Made by a program: the position numbers and the translations under genes | In this document: piece by piece, positions 52,949 through 60,965 of the stretch | How the letters are laid out: every line of letters starts with the position of its first letter | How positions within the stretch are numbered: position 1 is the stretch's first letter | Notes under the pieces: model-generated | The model's input: the letters and a program-made list of their open reading frames with translations, nothing else | What the model was told of the DNA's origin: nothing | The model's database searches: none | Assembly: GCF_005503145.1 (NCBI RefSeq) | Contig: NZ_SCNV01000045.1 | Coordinates: forward strand, 1 to 64,000 | Direction: 5' to 3' | DNA length: 64,000 nucleotides | Source of the DNA: Burkholderia sp. 4M9327F10 | GTDB taxonomy: Bacteria; Pseudomonadota; Gammaproteobacteria; Burkholderiales; Burkholderiaceae

Positions 52949-53293
52949 ATGGAACGCCTTGCCCGCCTGCTGCCCTTCCGCCAGTTCGGTCGTCTGCGCC
53001 ATTTGCGTAATCTGGTGCCCTGCGCACCGATCGAGGCGTCCAGCACTACTCCTTCGTTGTTCGACACCCCGGAGCCGCAAAGCTCGACCTTGCCGTCGGC
53101 GCTGCCGGCTTTCGCACGGGTGTCGCTGAATTCCGGGCTCAATACGGCGGAGCCGGCCCGGCGTGCGCCGGTGCGGGTCTATCACGGCCCGTCGCGCCTC
53201 ATCATGGTGGGTACCGTGGACGCGGTGTGCCGCATGATCGACCGTTGTATCGCTGAAGAACGCGCCGGGGCGCAGAACGCGCTGTTTGAATAA
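52949..53293 (+). CDS. Small unknown protein downstream of lexA
   Basis: A 114-residue protein starting MERLARLLPFRQFGRLRHLRN behind a good GGAGAG ribosome site. The first 25 residues form a basic amphipathic segment. The middle is Pro/Ser/Thr-rich and probably disordered. The last 40 residues (VRVYHGPSRLIMVGTVDAV, then CRMIDRCIAEERAG) look like a small folded module. No signal peptide or membrane helix. Its position 30 bases after lexA, with no terminator between, makes it a likely SOS-induced gene. A SulA-like role is possible but not shown by sequence; I do not recognise the family. Confidence 0.75.
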   Translation: MERLARLLPFRQFGRLRHLRNLVPCAPIEASSTTPSLFDTPEPQSSTLPSALPAFARVSLNSGLNTAEPARRAPVRVYHGPSRLIMVGTVDAVCRMIDRCIAEERAGAQNALFE

Positions 53294-53399
53294 GCAGGTG
53301 GAATGAGTGCAAGGGTGCGGACGCATGGCGATTACGCAGGGATCGTTTCCGCGCAAATGTGGTCCATTCAGGATCACATCTCATGGAGAGCTTCGCCCG

Positions 53400-54122
53400 A
53401 TGGCTGTTTCCACACCTGCAAAACGTGCCAGACATGGCATCAAAGGCGGTTCTAAACGCCGCGCCAAAGGCGGTATCGCACGGCCGCTGATCGTCGCACT
53501 GCTTGTGATTGCGATTGTGGCCGTACTGGGCTACGGCTATGCCTCGCCCTATCTCGCACTGGATCGCCTCAAGCGTGCCGCCGACGCCCGCGATGCGCAA
53601 ACCGTCAGCGAATACGTGGACTATCCTGCACTGCGCGAAAGTCTGAAGGAGCAGGTTTCCGCTTTGCTCACGCGCAAGCTCGAGGCGCGCGCCAACGGCA
53701 ATCCGCTCGCCGCACTCGGGGCGATGATCGGCGTGGCGTTGATCGGTCCGCTGGTCGATGCCTATGCCACGCCTGATGGCGTCGCTGCGCTGCTGAACGG
53801 CATGCCGCCACGCGGCGACCCTACCCAGCGCCCGCCTGTGCCACAAGATACGGCAGCAAGTAGTTCAGGCGATTCCGCGAATTCAACACCGGCCGCGGTG
53901 ACGCCCGCACCGGCGCCTTCGACCGCACAGACGGCCGCAACGGCAGAAACGGCCGGAACAAACGCACCGCCCCAGCCGCCGCAAACCACGGCGAGCTATC
54001 GCGGCATCAACGAATTTGTAGTCACGTATCAGCATGGTGTGGGCGATACGCGCTACTCCGCGATCCTGCGGCGCGAAGGGCTGTTTTCGTGGAAGCTGGC
54101 CGCGGTGAATCTGAACGGCTAG
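53400..54122 (+). CDS. DUF2939 membrane-anchored protein
   Basis: The 240-residue protein has a basic N-terminus (KRARHGIKGGSKRRAKGG), one membrane helix (PLIVALLVIAIVAVLGYGYA, about residues 28-48) and the DUF2939 pattern YLALDRLKRAADARDAQTVSEYVDYPALRESLKEQ. A Pro/Ala/Thr-rich linker (about 145-195) precedes a C-terminal beta module (SYRGINEFVVTYQ, LRREGLFSWKLAAVNL). The function of the family is unknown. GGAGAG is 10 bases before the ATG at 53400. Confidence 0.82.
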   Translation: MAVSTPAKRARHGIKGGSKRRAKGGIARPLIVALLVIAIVAVLGYGYASPYLALDRLKRAADARDAQTVSEYVDYPALRESLKEQVSALLTRKLEARANGNPLAALGAMIGVALIGPLVDAYATPDGVAALLNGMPPRGDPTQRPPVPQDTAASSSGDSANSTPAAVTPAPAPSTAQTAATAETAGTNAPPQPPQTTASYRGINEFVVTYQHGVGDTRYSAILRREGLFSWKLAAVNLNG

Positions 54123-54253
54123 GCGGCACGCGGTGTGCTATGGCGTGGCGGGACCGGTTCCCGCGTGAGTGGGCACGTAGTAACCCGGCACGCAGCAACC
54201 CTGTACTACGCACGCAGTGACCCGGCACGCAAGCCGGGCCGCTGCGCCCCTTG

Positions 54254-54742
54254 TCAGACAGTTGTCGCTGCAGCGGCATCGGCCGCAGCGGCCTGCTGCT
54301 CCTGAACCGACGAGCACGCCACCAGGATGCTGCACGAAACGCGATCGAGCAACGGCGTATTACCCGCCCCCATCCACCAACGTGACAAGCCCGTGCGGCA
54401 GCGGTGGCCGACCACGACCAGGTCCACATGCAAGTCGTTAGCGAGGTTGGCAATTTCGTCGATAGGATGGCCGAATGCAAAATGGCCCTGAGCGCTCACA
54501 CCGCGCTCAGTCAGCCAGTCGACCCCTTCCTGGAGAATGTCGCGGGCGGTTTTCTCGAAGCTGCCGCAAGCCACATCGGTCAGCAGGCCTGCGCTCTGTG
54601 CAATGCTCGAGCGCATGTCGACCACTGATAGCAGATGCGTTTCCGCTTTCAGGTCCAGTGCCAGGTCGGCCCCGCAACGCAATGCCTTGCGGCCTTCGCG
54701 CGAGCCGTCGTAACACAGCAGGATTTTTTTGTAGCTCGCCAT
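54254..54742 (-). CDS. Universal stress protein (UspA family)
   Basis: The 162-residue protein has the Usp fold: MASYKKILLCYDGSREGRKALRCGADLA, FGHPIDEIANLANDLHVDLVVVGHRCRTG and LLDRVSCSILVA. The ATP-binding motif G-2x-G-9x-G(S/T) is altered: the second Gly is Cys (GHRC), so ATP binding is uncertain. An Ala-rich tail follows. The gap to nodI (54743-55005) shows nothing. Confidence 0.92.
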   Translation of the reverse strand: MASYKKILLCYDGSREGRKALRCGADLALDLKAETHLLSVVDMRSSIAQSAGLLTDVACGSFEKTARDILQEGVDWLTERGVSAQGHFAFGHPIDEIANLANDLHVDLVVVGHRCRTGLSRWWMGAGNTPLLDRVSCSILVACSSVQEQQAAAADAAAATTV

Positions 54743-55005
54743 GAGGTTCTCCCTACCGCGCCAATCGCGGTTGTGTCCTGAATCATGGTGCGCCGCAATT
54801 CAGCTTGCAAGGGATGGAAAACGCTAACCGCGTGCAAAGTACGCGCCCATTACATTCCGCCCGGCGCACCGCGTATGCGGCAGTGCAAGAACCCGCACCC
54901 TGCCAGTGCCAAAGCGGGTGCACGAGCGCCGACAGGGTGCCGCCGATGCCCTAGAATGGGCAGCCGCACCGGCCTTTAACGTCCTTCGGAATCCCCAACG
55001 ACCCC

Positions 55006-55920
55006 ATGTCTGAAGCCGCCATCGAATTCCTGCAAGTCCACAAGCGCTATGCCAATAAGACAGTGGTCGACGGCCTGTCGTTCCAGGTGCGGCGCGGCGA
55101 ATGCTTTGGCCTGCTCGGCCCGAACGGCGCCGGCAAGACCACGACGCTGCGCATGCTGCTCGGCATCGCGGCACCCGATGCGGGCACGATCCGCCTGTGC
55201 GGTGAGCCGATCCCGGTGCGCTCGCGGTTTGCACGGGCGCGCGTGGGTGTGGTGCCCCAGTTCGACAACCTCGATCCGGATTTCACCGTCCGCGAAAACC
55301 TGCTGGTGTTCGGCCGCTACTTCGGACTGAGTTCGGCGCAAACGCATGCGATGGTGCCCTCGCTGCTCGAATTCGCCCGCCTCGAAAGCAAGGCCGACGC
55401 ACGGGTCGGCGAGTTGTCTGGCGGCATGAAGCGGCGTCTGACATTGGCCCGCGCACTCGTCAACGATCCGGACGTGCTGATCATGGACGAACCCACGACC
55501 GGGCTCGACCCGCAGGCGCGCCATCTGATCTGGGAGCGGCTGCGCTCGCTGCTCGCACGCGGCAAGACCATTCTCCTGACCACCCACTTCATGGAAGAGG
55601 CCGAGCGGCTTTGCCATCGCTTATGCGTCATAGAAGAAGGGCGCAAGATTGCGGAAGGCGCACCGAATGACCTGATCGCCTCGGAGATCGGCTGCGACGT
55701 CATCGAGATCTATGGGCCGGACCCCGTCGCGCTACGCGACGAACTGGCGCCGCTTGCCGAACGCACCGAGATCAGCGGCGAAACGCTGTTCTGCTATGTC
55801 ACTCATGCAGAACCCATTCATGCGCGACTGAAGCAACGCTCGGACCTGCGCTACCTGCACCGGCCGGCCAATCTCGAAGACGTGTTCTTGCGGCTCACCG
55901 GCCGTGAAATGCAGGACTGA
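55006..55920 (+). CDS. nodI: NodI-family ABC transporter ATPase
   Basis: The 304-residue ATPase has Walker A GPNGAGKTTTLRML, signature VGELSGGMKRRLTLARALV, Walker B VLIMDEPTTGLDPQARHLIW and the DRA-type C-terminal domain. The NodI-specific phrase PQFDNLDPDFTVRENLLVFGRYFG is present. In rhizobia NodIJ exports Nod factors. No nod genes are near, so here it is probably the chromosomal beta-proteobacterial homologue, with another lipid or polysaccharide substrate. The permease follows by 17 bases. Confidence 0.88.
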   Translation: MSEAAIEFLQVHKRYANKTVVDGLSFQVRRGECFGLLGPNGAGKTTTLRMLLGIAAPDAGTIRLCGEPIPVRSRFARARVGVVPQFDNLDPDFTVRENLLVFGRYFGLSSAQTHAMVPSLLEFARLESKADARVGELSGGMKRRLTLARALVNDPDVLIMDEPTTGLDPQARHLIWERLRSLLARGKTILLTTHFMEEAERLCHRLCVIEEGRKIAEGAPNDLIASEIGCDVIEIYGPDPVALRDELAPLAERTEISGETLFCYVTHAEPIHARLKQRSDLRYLHRPANLEDVFLRLTGREMQD

Positions 55921-55937
55921 AGCAGGACATAACAATC

Positions 55938-56765
55938 ATGGACGCACGCAGCTACGACACCCCCGGCCAGGCCACCGCGGCCACCGAACCCTTCGCCGCC
56001 CTGCCCGCCAACGCCGTCAACTGGATCGCGGTATGGCGCCGCAACTATCTGGTGTGGCGCAAGCTCGCGCTTGCCTCGATGTTCGGCAATCTCGCCGATC
56101 CGATGATCTACCTGTTTGGCCTGGGCTTCGGGCTTGGCCTGATGGTCGGACACGTCGACGGCGTGTCGTATATCGCCTTTCTCGCGGCTGGCACCGTTGC
56201 TTCGAGCGTGATGATGTCGGCCAGTTTCGAATCGATGTACTCGGGCTTCTCGCGCATGCACGTGCAGCGCACGTGGGAGGCGATCATGCACACACCGCTT
56301 ACGCTAGGCGATATCGTGCTGGGCGAGGTGATGTGGGCGGGCAGCAAGTCGATGCTGTCCGGGGCGGCGATCATGCTGGTGGCCGGCGCGCTCGGCTATG
56401 CGAACTTCCCGTCGATGCTGCTGGCGCTGCCCGTGATTGCCCTGACCGGCCTCGCATTTGCGGCAGTGGCGATGATCGTGACCGCGCTCGCCCCGTCTTA
56501 CGATTTCTTCATGTTTTATCAGACGCTCGCGCTCACGCCGATGCTGCTGCTCTCCGGCGTATTCTTTCCGATTGCGCAGTTGCCGCCGCTCGCGCAGTTC
56601 ATCACGCAATTGCTGCCGCTCGCGCACGCCGTGGATCTGATCCGGCCGGCCATGCTCGGCCGGCCGCTCGATCACGTGACGCTGCACGTGGCGGTGCTGG
56701 CCGCCTACGTGGTGGTGCCGTTCTGCATCTCAGCCGTGCTGTTCCGGCGCAGGATGATGCGCTAG
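55938..56765 (+). CDS. nodJ: NodJ-family ABC transporter permease
   Basis: The 275-residue ABC-2 permease has six membrane helices and the NodJ phrase WIAVWRRNYLVWRKLALASMFGNLADPMIYLFGLGFGLG, with SASFESMYSGFSRMHVQRTWEAIMHTPLTL. It pairs with the NodI-type ATPase. It ends 7 bases from the convergent unknown gene. Confidence 0.88.
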   Translation: MDARSYDTPGQATAATEPFAALPANAVNWIAVWRRNYLVWRKLALASMFGNLADPMIYLFGLGFGLGLMVGHVDGVSYIAFLAAGTVASSVMMSASFESMYSGFSRMHVQRTWEAIMHTPLTLGDIVLGEVMWAGSKSMLSGAAIMLVAGALGYANFPSMLLALPVIALTGLAFAAVAMIVTALAPSYDFFMFYQTLALTPMLLLSGVFFPIAQLPPLAQFITQLLPLAHAVDLIRPAMLGRPLDHVTLHVAVLAAYVVVPFCISAVLFRRRMMR

Positions 56766-56772
56766 GACGGCC

Positions 56773-57195
56773 TCAGTCTTCGTCATCCGTCCAGGGAATT
56801 TCGACGTCGGAAATGAACGCGACCGTCGCAAACGGCCCGCCTTCCTGACGTCCGATCTTGCCGTCCGCGCGTTGCCATTCGACGCGAAACAGCGTGCCCG
56901 GATCGTCGGCAATCAGGCGCACCGTGCGCACCTCGTCGGGATCGGACTCTTCCACCGGGCCGTCGAGCGACACCAGCAGTTCCTGTGGCCACAGACCGTC
57001 AGCGGGATCATAAATGCGGTCGCCATCGGGAATCAGCGTGAATGCCTCCACGCCGATGGTTGCCGATGCTTCGATGATCATTTTGCCCAAGGCGCGCAGC
57101 AGCGCGGTGGCACGCGCCGAGTTTGCCTGGCGGATCGCGAGGTCCCCGCGCGTCAGCGCCTGTTCAAGTTTCGGATTTGTTTTTTGTTGCGCCAT
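56773..57195 (-). CDS. Unknown protein convergent with nodJ
   Basis: A 140-residue soluble protein starting MAQQKTNPKLEQALTRGDLA behind AGGAAACAG. The first half is helical (RQANSARATALLRALGKMIIEASATIG); the second half is acidic and beta-rich (GDRIYDPADGLWPQELLVSLDG, FISDVEIPWTDDED). No signal peptide, membrane helix or known catalytic motif. I do not recognise the family. The frame is open to 57441 but homology-like sequence and the ribosome site favour 57195. The 57196-57418 gap holds nothing clear. Confidence 0.75.
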   Translation of the reverse strand: MAQQKTNPKLEQALTRGDLAIRQANSARATALLRALGKMIIEASATIGVEAFTLIPDGDRIYDPADGLWPQELLVSLDGPVEESDPDEVRTVRLIADDPGTLFRVEWQRADGKIGRQEGGPFATVAFISDVEIPWTDDED

Positions 57196-57418
57196 TCTGT
57201 TTCCTGATTGCAATCGCTTGAGTGTATGCGGCGGCGTCTCACCCTTCATGCCGCCTGTGCTTTTTTTCGCGCCGAATCGTACCACCGGTGAGCGTCCTAA
57301 CCCACTCGAACCTGGCCGCGGTTCGATCTGAACGCCCTCCGTTCCCCAGTGTAGGACGTGATTCGCCATCTGGCATTGAAGATTTGTGACGCGTACTGCC
57401 TGAGGCGAGCGGTTCCGT

Positions 57419-58477
57419 TCAGAATCCAAAGGCAACCGCAAGACCGCCCGCCACGATGCCGAACAGCACCACCGACACCGCCACCAGCGCCAGCAGACGC
57501 GGCCGGAACGAGCGTGCCAGCATCGCCAGCGACGGCACGCTGATCGGCGGCAAGGTCATCAGCAGCGCGCCCGCGGGGCCCACGCCCATGCCGAGCGAAA
57601 GCATCGCCTGAATGATCGGCACTTCGCCGGCGGTGGGGATCACGAACAGCATGCCGGCGACCGCCAGTGCGACGATCCAGACGAACTGGTTGCCGATTTC
57701 CGGACCCACATGCGGAAAAAGCCACGCACGCGCCGCGCCGAGCAGGAGGATCAGCACGATGTATTCGGGAATCAGACGCAGCGCCATGCGGACGAAAAGG
57801 CCTAGCCAGCGTATGAACGCATTGCCGCGCGCCTGTTCCTGCTGCTCGGCGAGTTGCGCGAGCTGCCCCTCGGCAGCCACGGCTTCCTGCGGGGTGACGA
57901 GACGGTTCACCAGATAGCCCAGACCGAACACCATCAGCACGCCCAGCACAAGACGCAGCGCCGCCCAGTTCCAGCCGAGCACGAAACCCATGAAGACCAG
58001 CGTGGCAGGATTGAGCACCGAATTGCCAAGCCAGAAGGCGATTGCGCCGCCCGGCGAGGCCTGACGCTGGCGCAGGCCCACCACCACGGGCGCCGCGCAG
58101 CAGGTGCACATCATGCCGGGGATGGCCAGCAGCCCGCCGGCCGCCACGCTGCCGAAGCTGGTCTTGCCCAGTACGCGGGCGATCCATTGCACCGGTAACA
58201 ACACCTGGACCGCCGAGCCGAGCAGCAGACCAAGCACCATCGCCTGCCAGATCGCCTTGCCGTAAGCGAGCGCATAGCCGAGCGCGGCCGCGAGCGAGGG
58301 CGCCGGCGGACTCGCGTCGCTACCCATCAGGATCGATTTGCCGATCGAATGGGTTTCGGCTGCCGTGAACGCGCGGTGATAGTAAGGAAACCACTTCACG
58401 TAGAAGAGCCCGGCGACGGCGACCAGCAGGAAGACCAGCCAGCCAGTGGCGGGTTGGGTTTGGCGTGTGGTGTTCAT
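57419..58477 (-). CDS. Permease of the UPF0718/ArsP-like (DUF318) family
   Basis: The 352-residue membrane protein has about eight helices in two halves. A conserved cysteine cluster CTCC (Cys124, Cys126, Cys127) lies in GLLAIPGMMCTCCAAPVVVGLR, and FWLGNSVLNPATLVFMGFVLG follows. Relatives include the ArsP organoarsenical permease and YraQ. The ATG at 58477 begins MNTTRQTQPATGWL; the ribosome site is weak. It lies 31 bases after mnmH on the same strand, so a link to sulfur, selenium or a related oxyanion is possible. The substrate is unknown. Confidence 0.85.
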   Translation of the reverse strand: MNTTRQTQPATGWLVFLLVAVAGLFYVKWFPYYHRAFTAAETHSIGKSILMGSDASPPAPSLAAALGYALAYGKAIWQAMVLGLLLGSAVQVLLPVQWIARVLGKTSFGSVAAGGLLAIPGMMCTCCAAPVVVGLRQRQASPGGAIAFWLGNSVLNPATLVFMGFVLGWNWAALRLVLGVLMVFGLGYLVNRLVTPQEAVAAEGQLAQLAEQQEQARGNAFIRWLGLFVRMALRLIPEYIVLILLLGAARAWLFPHVGPEIGNQFVWIVALAVAGMLFVIPTAGEVPIIQAMLSLGMGVGPAGALLMTLPPISVPSLAMLARSFRPRLLALVAVSVVLFGIVAGGLAVAFGF

Positions 58478-58508
58478 CGTATTGGTATGGTTAGTTTTCA
58501 AGCAAAGA

Positions 58509-59810
58509 CTACTCTGGTTTGACAGCAGCCGGTCGCACGAGTGTGTTGCCTGACAAGCCGCTGGCAGGCGGTACCGCTGCCGATCCAGCGGCAGCGTGAG
58601 CAGCCGCGGGTTCATTGCGTCGCGGCGCGCTTGCTGCCGCAACTGAGGCCGTAACCGCAGACCCAGACGCCGCCCCACCCGTCGCCACACCCATCGATGC
58701 CTCGCCACCGGCATCAGGCAGGCTCGCCAGCAGCGCTGCCGCCTGCTCGACACTGTCAGCCGCGTTGGGTCTGAACTGAAAGTGCAGCGCCTCGCCGAGG
58801 CGGCTGAAATGCTGGCGGCTGCTGCGTTGATAGGCTGGGTCGTAGTGGCGCTCGATCAGCTCGCCGAACAGTTCCGCGCGGGCGGCCGACGCATCTGCCA
58901 CATCACCCGCCTGATCAGCATGAACCGCGGCGCTTCCCGCGTCGATCAACTGCTGCCAATGGCGGACCTGTTCACGGCTATGCAGGCCGACCAGACGATC
59001 GAGTTGCTGCCTGAACGCAGCCGGATCGTCGAACAGATGCGCGTAGTCCTGCAGCAGGAAGCTAACGCGCTCGTCATGACTGACCTCGACTTCCACGCAG
59101 GCGCCGCGATGAAAGCGCTCGAGCAGCGTCTGCGGCAACGTGATGGCGCCAATGCGCCGGCTCTCCGCTTCGACGAACACCGGCCGCCGCACATCGAAGC
59201 CGGACAGCACTCCCACCAGCGCGGTATCGAAAGCCTTCTGCGCCGGCTGCGGGCGGTCCGGCAGCGCGCCGAGCAGCGAGCCGCGATGACAGGCCAGCTC
59301 TTCCAGATCGAGCACCTGTGCGCCGGCCTTGCGCAACGCCTGCAGGAGACGCGTCTTGCCGCTGCCGGTGTGACCGGTCAGCGCCACATAGTCGAACTGT
59401 CCCGGCAGGCTCGCCAGCCGCTCGAGCACCGAGCCGCGATACGCCTTGTAGCCGCCTTCGAGCTGGCGCGCCTGCCAGCCGATCAGGTTGAACCAGGTGG
59501 TCATCGACCCGGAGCGCTTGCCGCCGCGCCAGCAATAGATCAGCGGACGCCAGTTGCGCGGACGCCCGGCAAAGGTGGTGTCGAGGTGCTGCGCGATATT
59601 GCGCGCCACCATCGCCGCGCCGACCCGCGTAGCCTCGAATGGCGACACCTGCTTGTACATCGTGCCGACGATCACCCGCTCTTCATTGCTCAGCACCGGC
59701 GCATTGAGCGCGCCCGGAATGTGGTCTTCTGCAAACTCAAGCGGGGTACGCACGTCGACGATCTCGTCGAAGCGTCCCAGTTGATCGAGCGGCACAAGCA
59801 GGTTTTTCAA
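58509..59810 (-). CDS. mnmH: tRNA 2-selenouridine synthase MnmH/SelU
   Basis: The 433-residue enzyme replaces sulfur by selenium in wobble 2-thiouridine of tRNA. The rhodanese domain has the catalytic Cys93 in LIYCWRGGKRSGS; the P-loop LTGHTGSGKTRLLQ follows near residue 145. About 65 residues at the C-terminus are Ala/Gly/Pro-rich and beyond the usual length of about 365. It needs selenophosphate from SelD, which is not in the window. The permease gene follows in the same direction. Confidence 0.92.
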   Translation of the reverse strand: MKNLLVPLDQLGRFDEIVDVRTPLEFAEDHIPGALNAPVLSNEERVIVGTMYKQVSPFEATRVGAAMVARNIAQHLDTTFAGRPRNWRPLIYCWRGGKRSGSMTTWFNLIGWQARQLEGGYKAYRGSVLERLASLPGQFDYVALTGHTGSGKTRLLQALRKAGAQVLDLEELACHRGSLLGALPDRPQPAQKAFDTALVGVLSGFDVRRPVFVEAESRRIGAITLPQTLLERFHRGACVEVEVSHDERVSFLLQDYAHLFDDPAAFRQQLDRLVGLHSREQVRHWQQLIDAGSAAVHADQAGDVADASAARAELFGELIERHYDPAYQRSSRQHFSRLGEALHFQFRPNAADSVEQAAALLASLPDAGGEASMGVATGGAASGSAVTASVAAASAPRRNEPAAAHAAAGSAAVPPASGLSGNTLVRPAAVKPE

Positions 59811-59877
59811 TTGGGCAACGCAAAGAAGGGCTGATCTCGAATGAAATCACCGGGATGGAGGCAAACGGTAAGCCGAA

Positions 59878-60810
59878 TTATCGCATGGGGTGGCTGCGCG
59901 CCGGCTGTGGCGCCTTGATCTGCGCAATCAGGAAATCGCGGAACGCCCGCACCGACGCCGGCAGCTCGCGCCCCGCCATGGTCTGTACCTGGATGCTGCG
60001 CTGACGCATCTGAGGATGGCTCAGCGCAACCACCACGAAGCCGTCGTCGGCATAGCGGTCGCGCACCGACAGCAAGCCGGTGAACATGATCGCACCGGTC
60101 TTTTGCGCGTAGCGGTACATCGCGCCGCTGTTGTTGCTGGTGAGGTCCGGTTCGAGCAGCAGCCCTTCGAGCGCGCAGGTAATGTCGATCAGCTGGCGGA
60201 TCGTCGTGCCGGGCTCGGGCATCACCAGCGGATAGTGCTGCAGATCCGCAAGCGAGACCTTCGCACGCGCGGCGAGCGGATGATCGGCCGGCATCAGCGC
60301 GAGTACTGGCGCACGCTCCGTATGCTCGACCTTGACGCCCTTTTCCGGCGCGAGGCTGAAGGTCAAGGCGAGATCGACGTCGCCATCGCGCACCCGCCGG
60401 GTCGCTTCGCCGGGCGTCAGCACCGCGAGGTTGAAGTCGATGCCAGGGTGCCTGAGGCGAAAGCCGGCCAGCGCGCCGGGCAGAAAATCCGCGGCAAAAC
60501 CCTCGGAACTGGCGACCTTGATCATGCTGCCGTGCAAGGCATCCAGTCCGCCGATCTCCTTCATCACATGCTCGGCTTCCAGCAGGCTGCGCTGTGCGTA
60601 GGCAAGCAGGCGCCCGCCCGCTTCGGAGAGCGCCATGCCGCGCGGCCGCCGTTCGAACAGCGGCGTGCCGATCTCGCTCTCGAGCCGCGCCACCTGGCGG
60701 CTGATCGCCGAGACGGCCACGTGCAGCCGCGCCGACGCTTCGCTGAGCGAGCCGGTGCGCGCCACTTCGACGAAATAGCGCAAGGCGATGCCGTGCAGGG
60801 AAAGAGCCAT
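59878..60810 (-). CDS. LysR family regulator of the M20 peptidase/MFS locus
   Basis: The 310-residue protein starts MALSLHGIALRYFVEVARTGSLSEASARLHVAVSAISRQVARLESEIG at ATG 60810 and has the complete effector domain (SSEGFAADFLPGALAGFR, GDVDLALTFSLAPEKGV). It is divergent from the M20 peptidase gene, with a LysR-type box in between. Ligand unknown. Confidence 0.92.
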   Translation of the reverse strand: MALSLHGIALRYFVEVARTGSLSEASARLHVAVSAISRQVARLESEIGTPLFERRPRGMALSEAGGRLLAYAQRSLLEAEHVMKEIGGLDALHGSMIKVASSEGFAADFLPGALAGFRLRHPGIDFNLAVLTPGEATRRVRDGDVDLALTFSLAPEKGVKVEHTERAPVLALMPADHPLAARAKVSLADLQHYPLVMPEPGTTIRQLIDITCALEGLLLEPDLTSNNSGAMYRYAQKTGAIMFTGLLSVRDRYADDGFVVVALSHPQMRQRSIQVQTMAGRELPASVRAFRDFLIAQIKAPQPARSHPMR

Positions 60811-60850
60811 GGAACGAGGTCTCGCAAGGGTTGCTGGGGTTGCCCGTACT

Positions 60851-60865
60851 TTGCCTTTTCGGCAA
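60851..60865. promoter_or_regulatory. LysR-type operator (T-N11-A)
   Basis: TTGCC-TTTTC-GGCAA is an inverted repeat containing a T-N11-A core. Its centre at 60858 is about 65 bases before the predicted start of the M20 transcript, the standard recognition-site position. Confidence 0.7.
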
Positions 60866-60887
60866 CGCAAGCTTCGAAATACGATCA

Positions 60888-60916
60888 TTGTGACAAAAAA
60901 ATCGGCCTCCTAGAAT
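60888..60916 (+). promoter_or_regulatory. Sigma-70 promoter of the M20 peptidase gene
   Basis: TTGTGA (60888-60893), 17 bases, TAGAAT (60911-60916). Transcription should begin near 60923, about 43 bases before the TTG start. Confidence 0.7.
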
Positions 60917-60965
60917 CGATTGCAGACTGATTCCCAGACCTCTACTGCCCCCACCGGAGACGAAC

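Noticed and set aside
54170..54240. Short direct repeats (CCCGGCACGCA twice) between the DUF2939 and universal stress genes
   Set aside because: Only two imperfect copies in GC-rich DNA, with no hairpin plus T-run or other context.
55006..56765. Symbiosis island suggested by nodI/nodJ
   Set aside because: No other nod, nif or fix genes, no integrase or tRNA target, and base composition like the neighbours; the pair is probably ordinary chromosomal.
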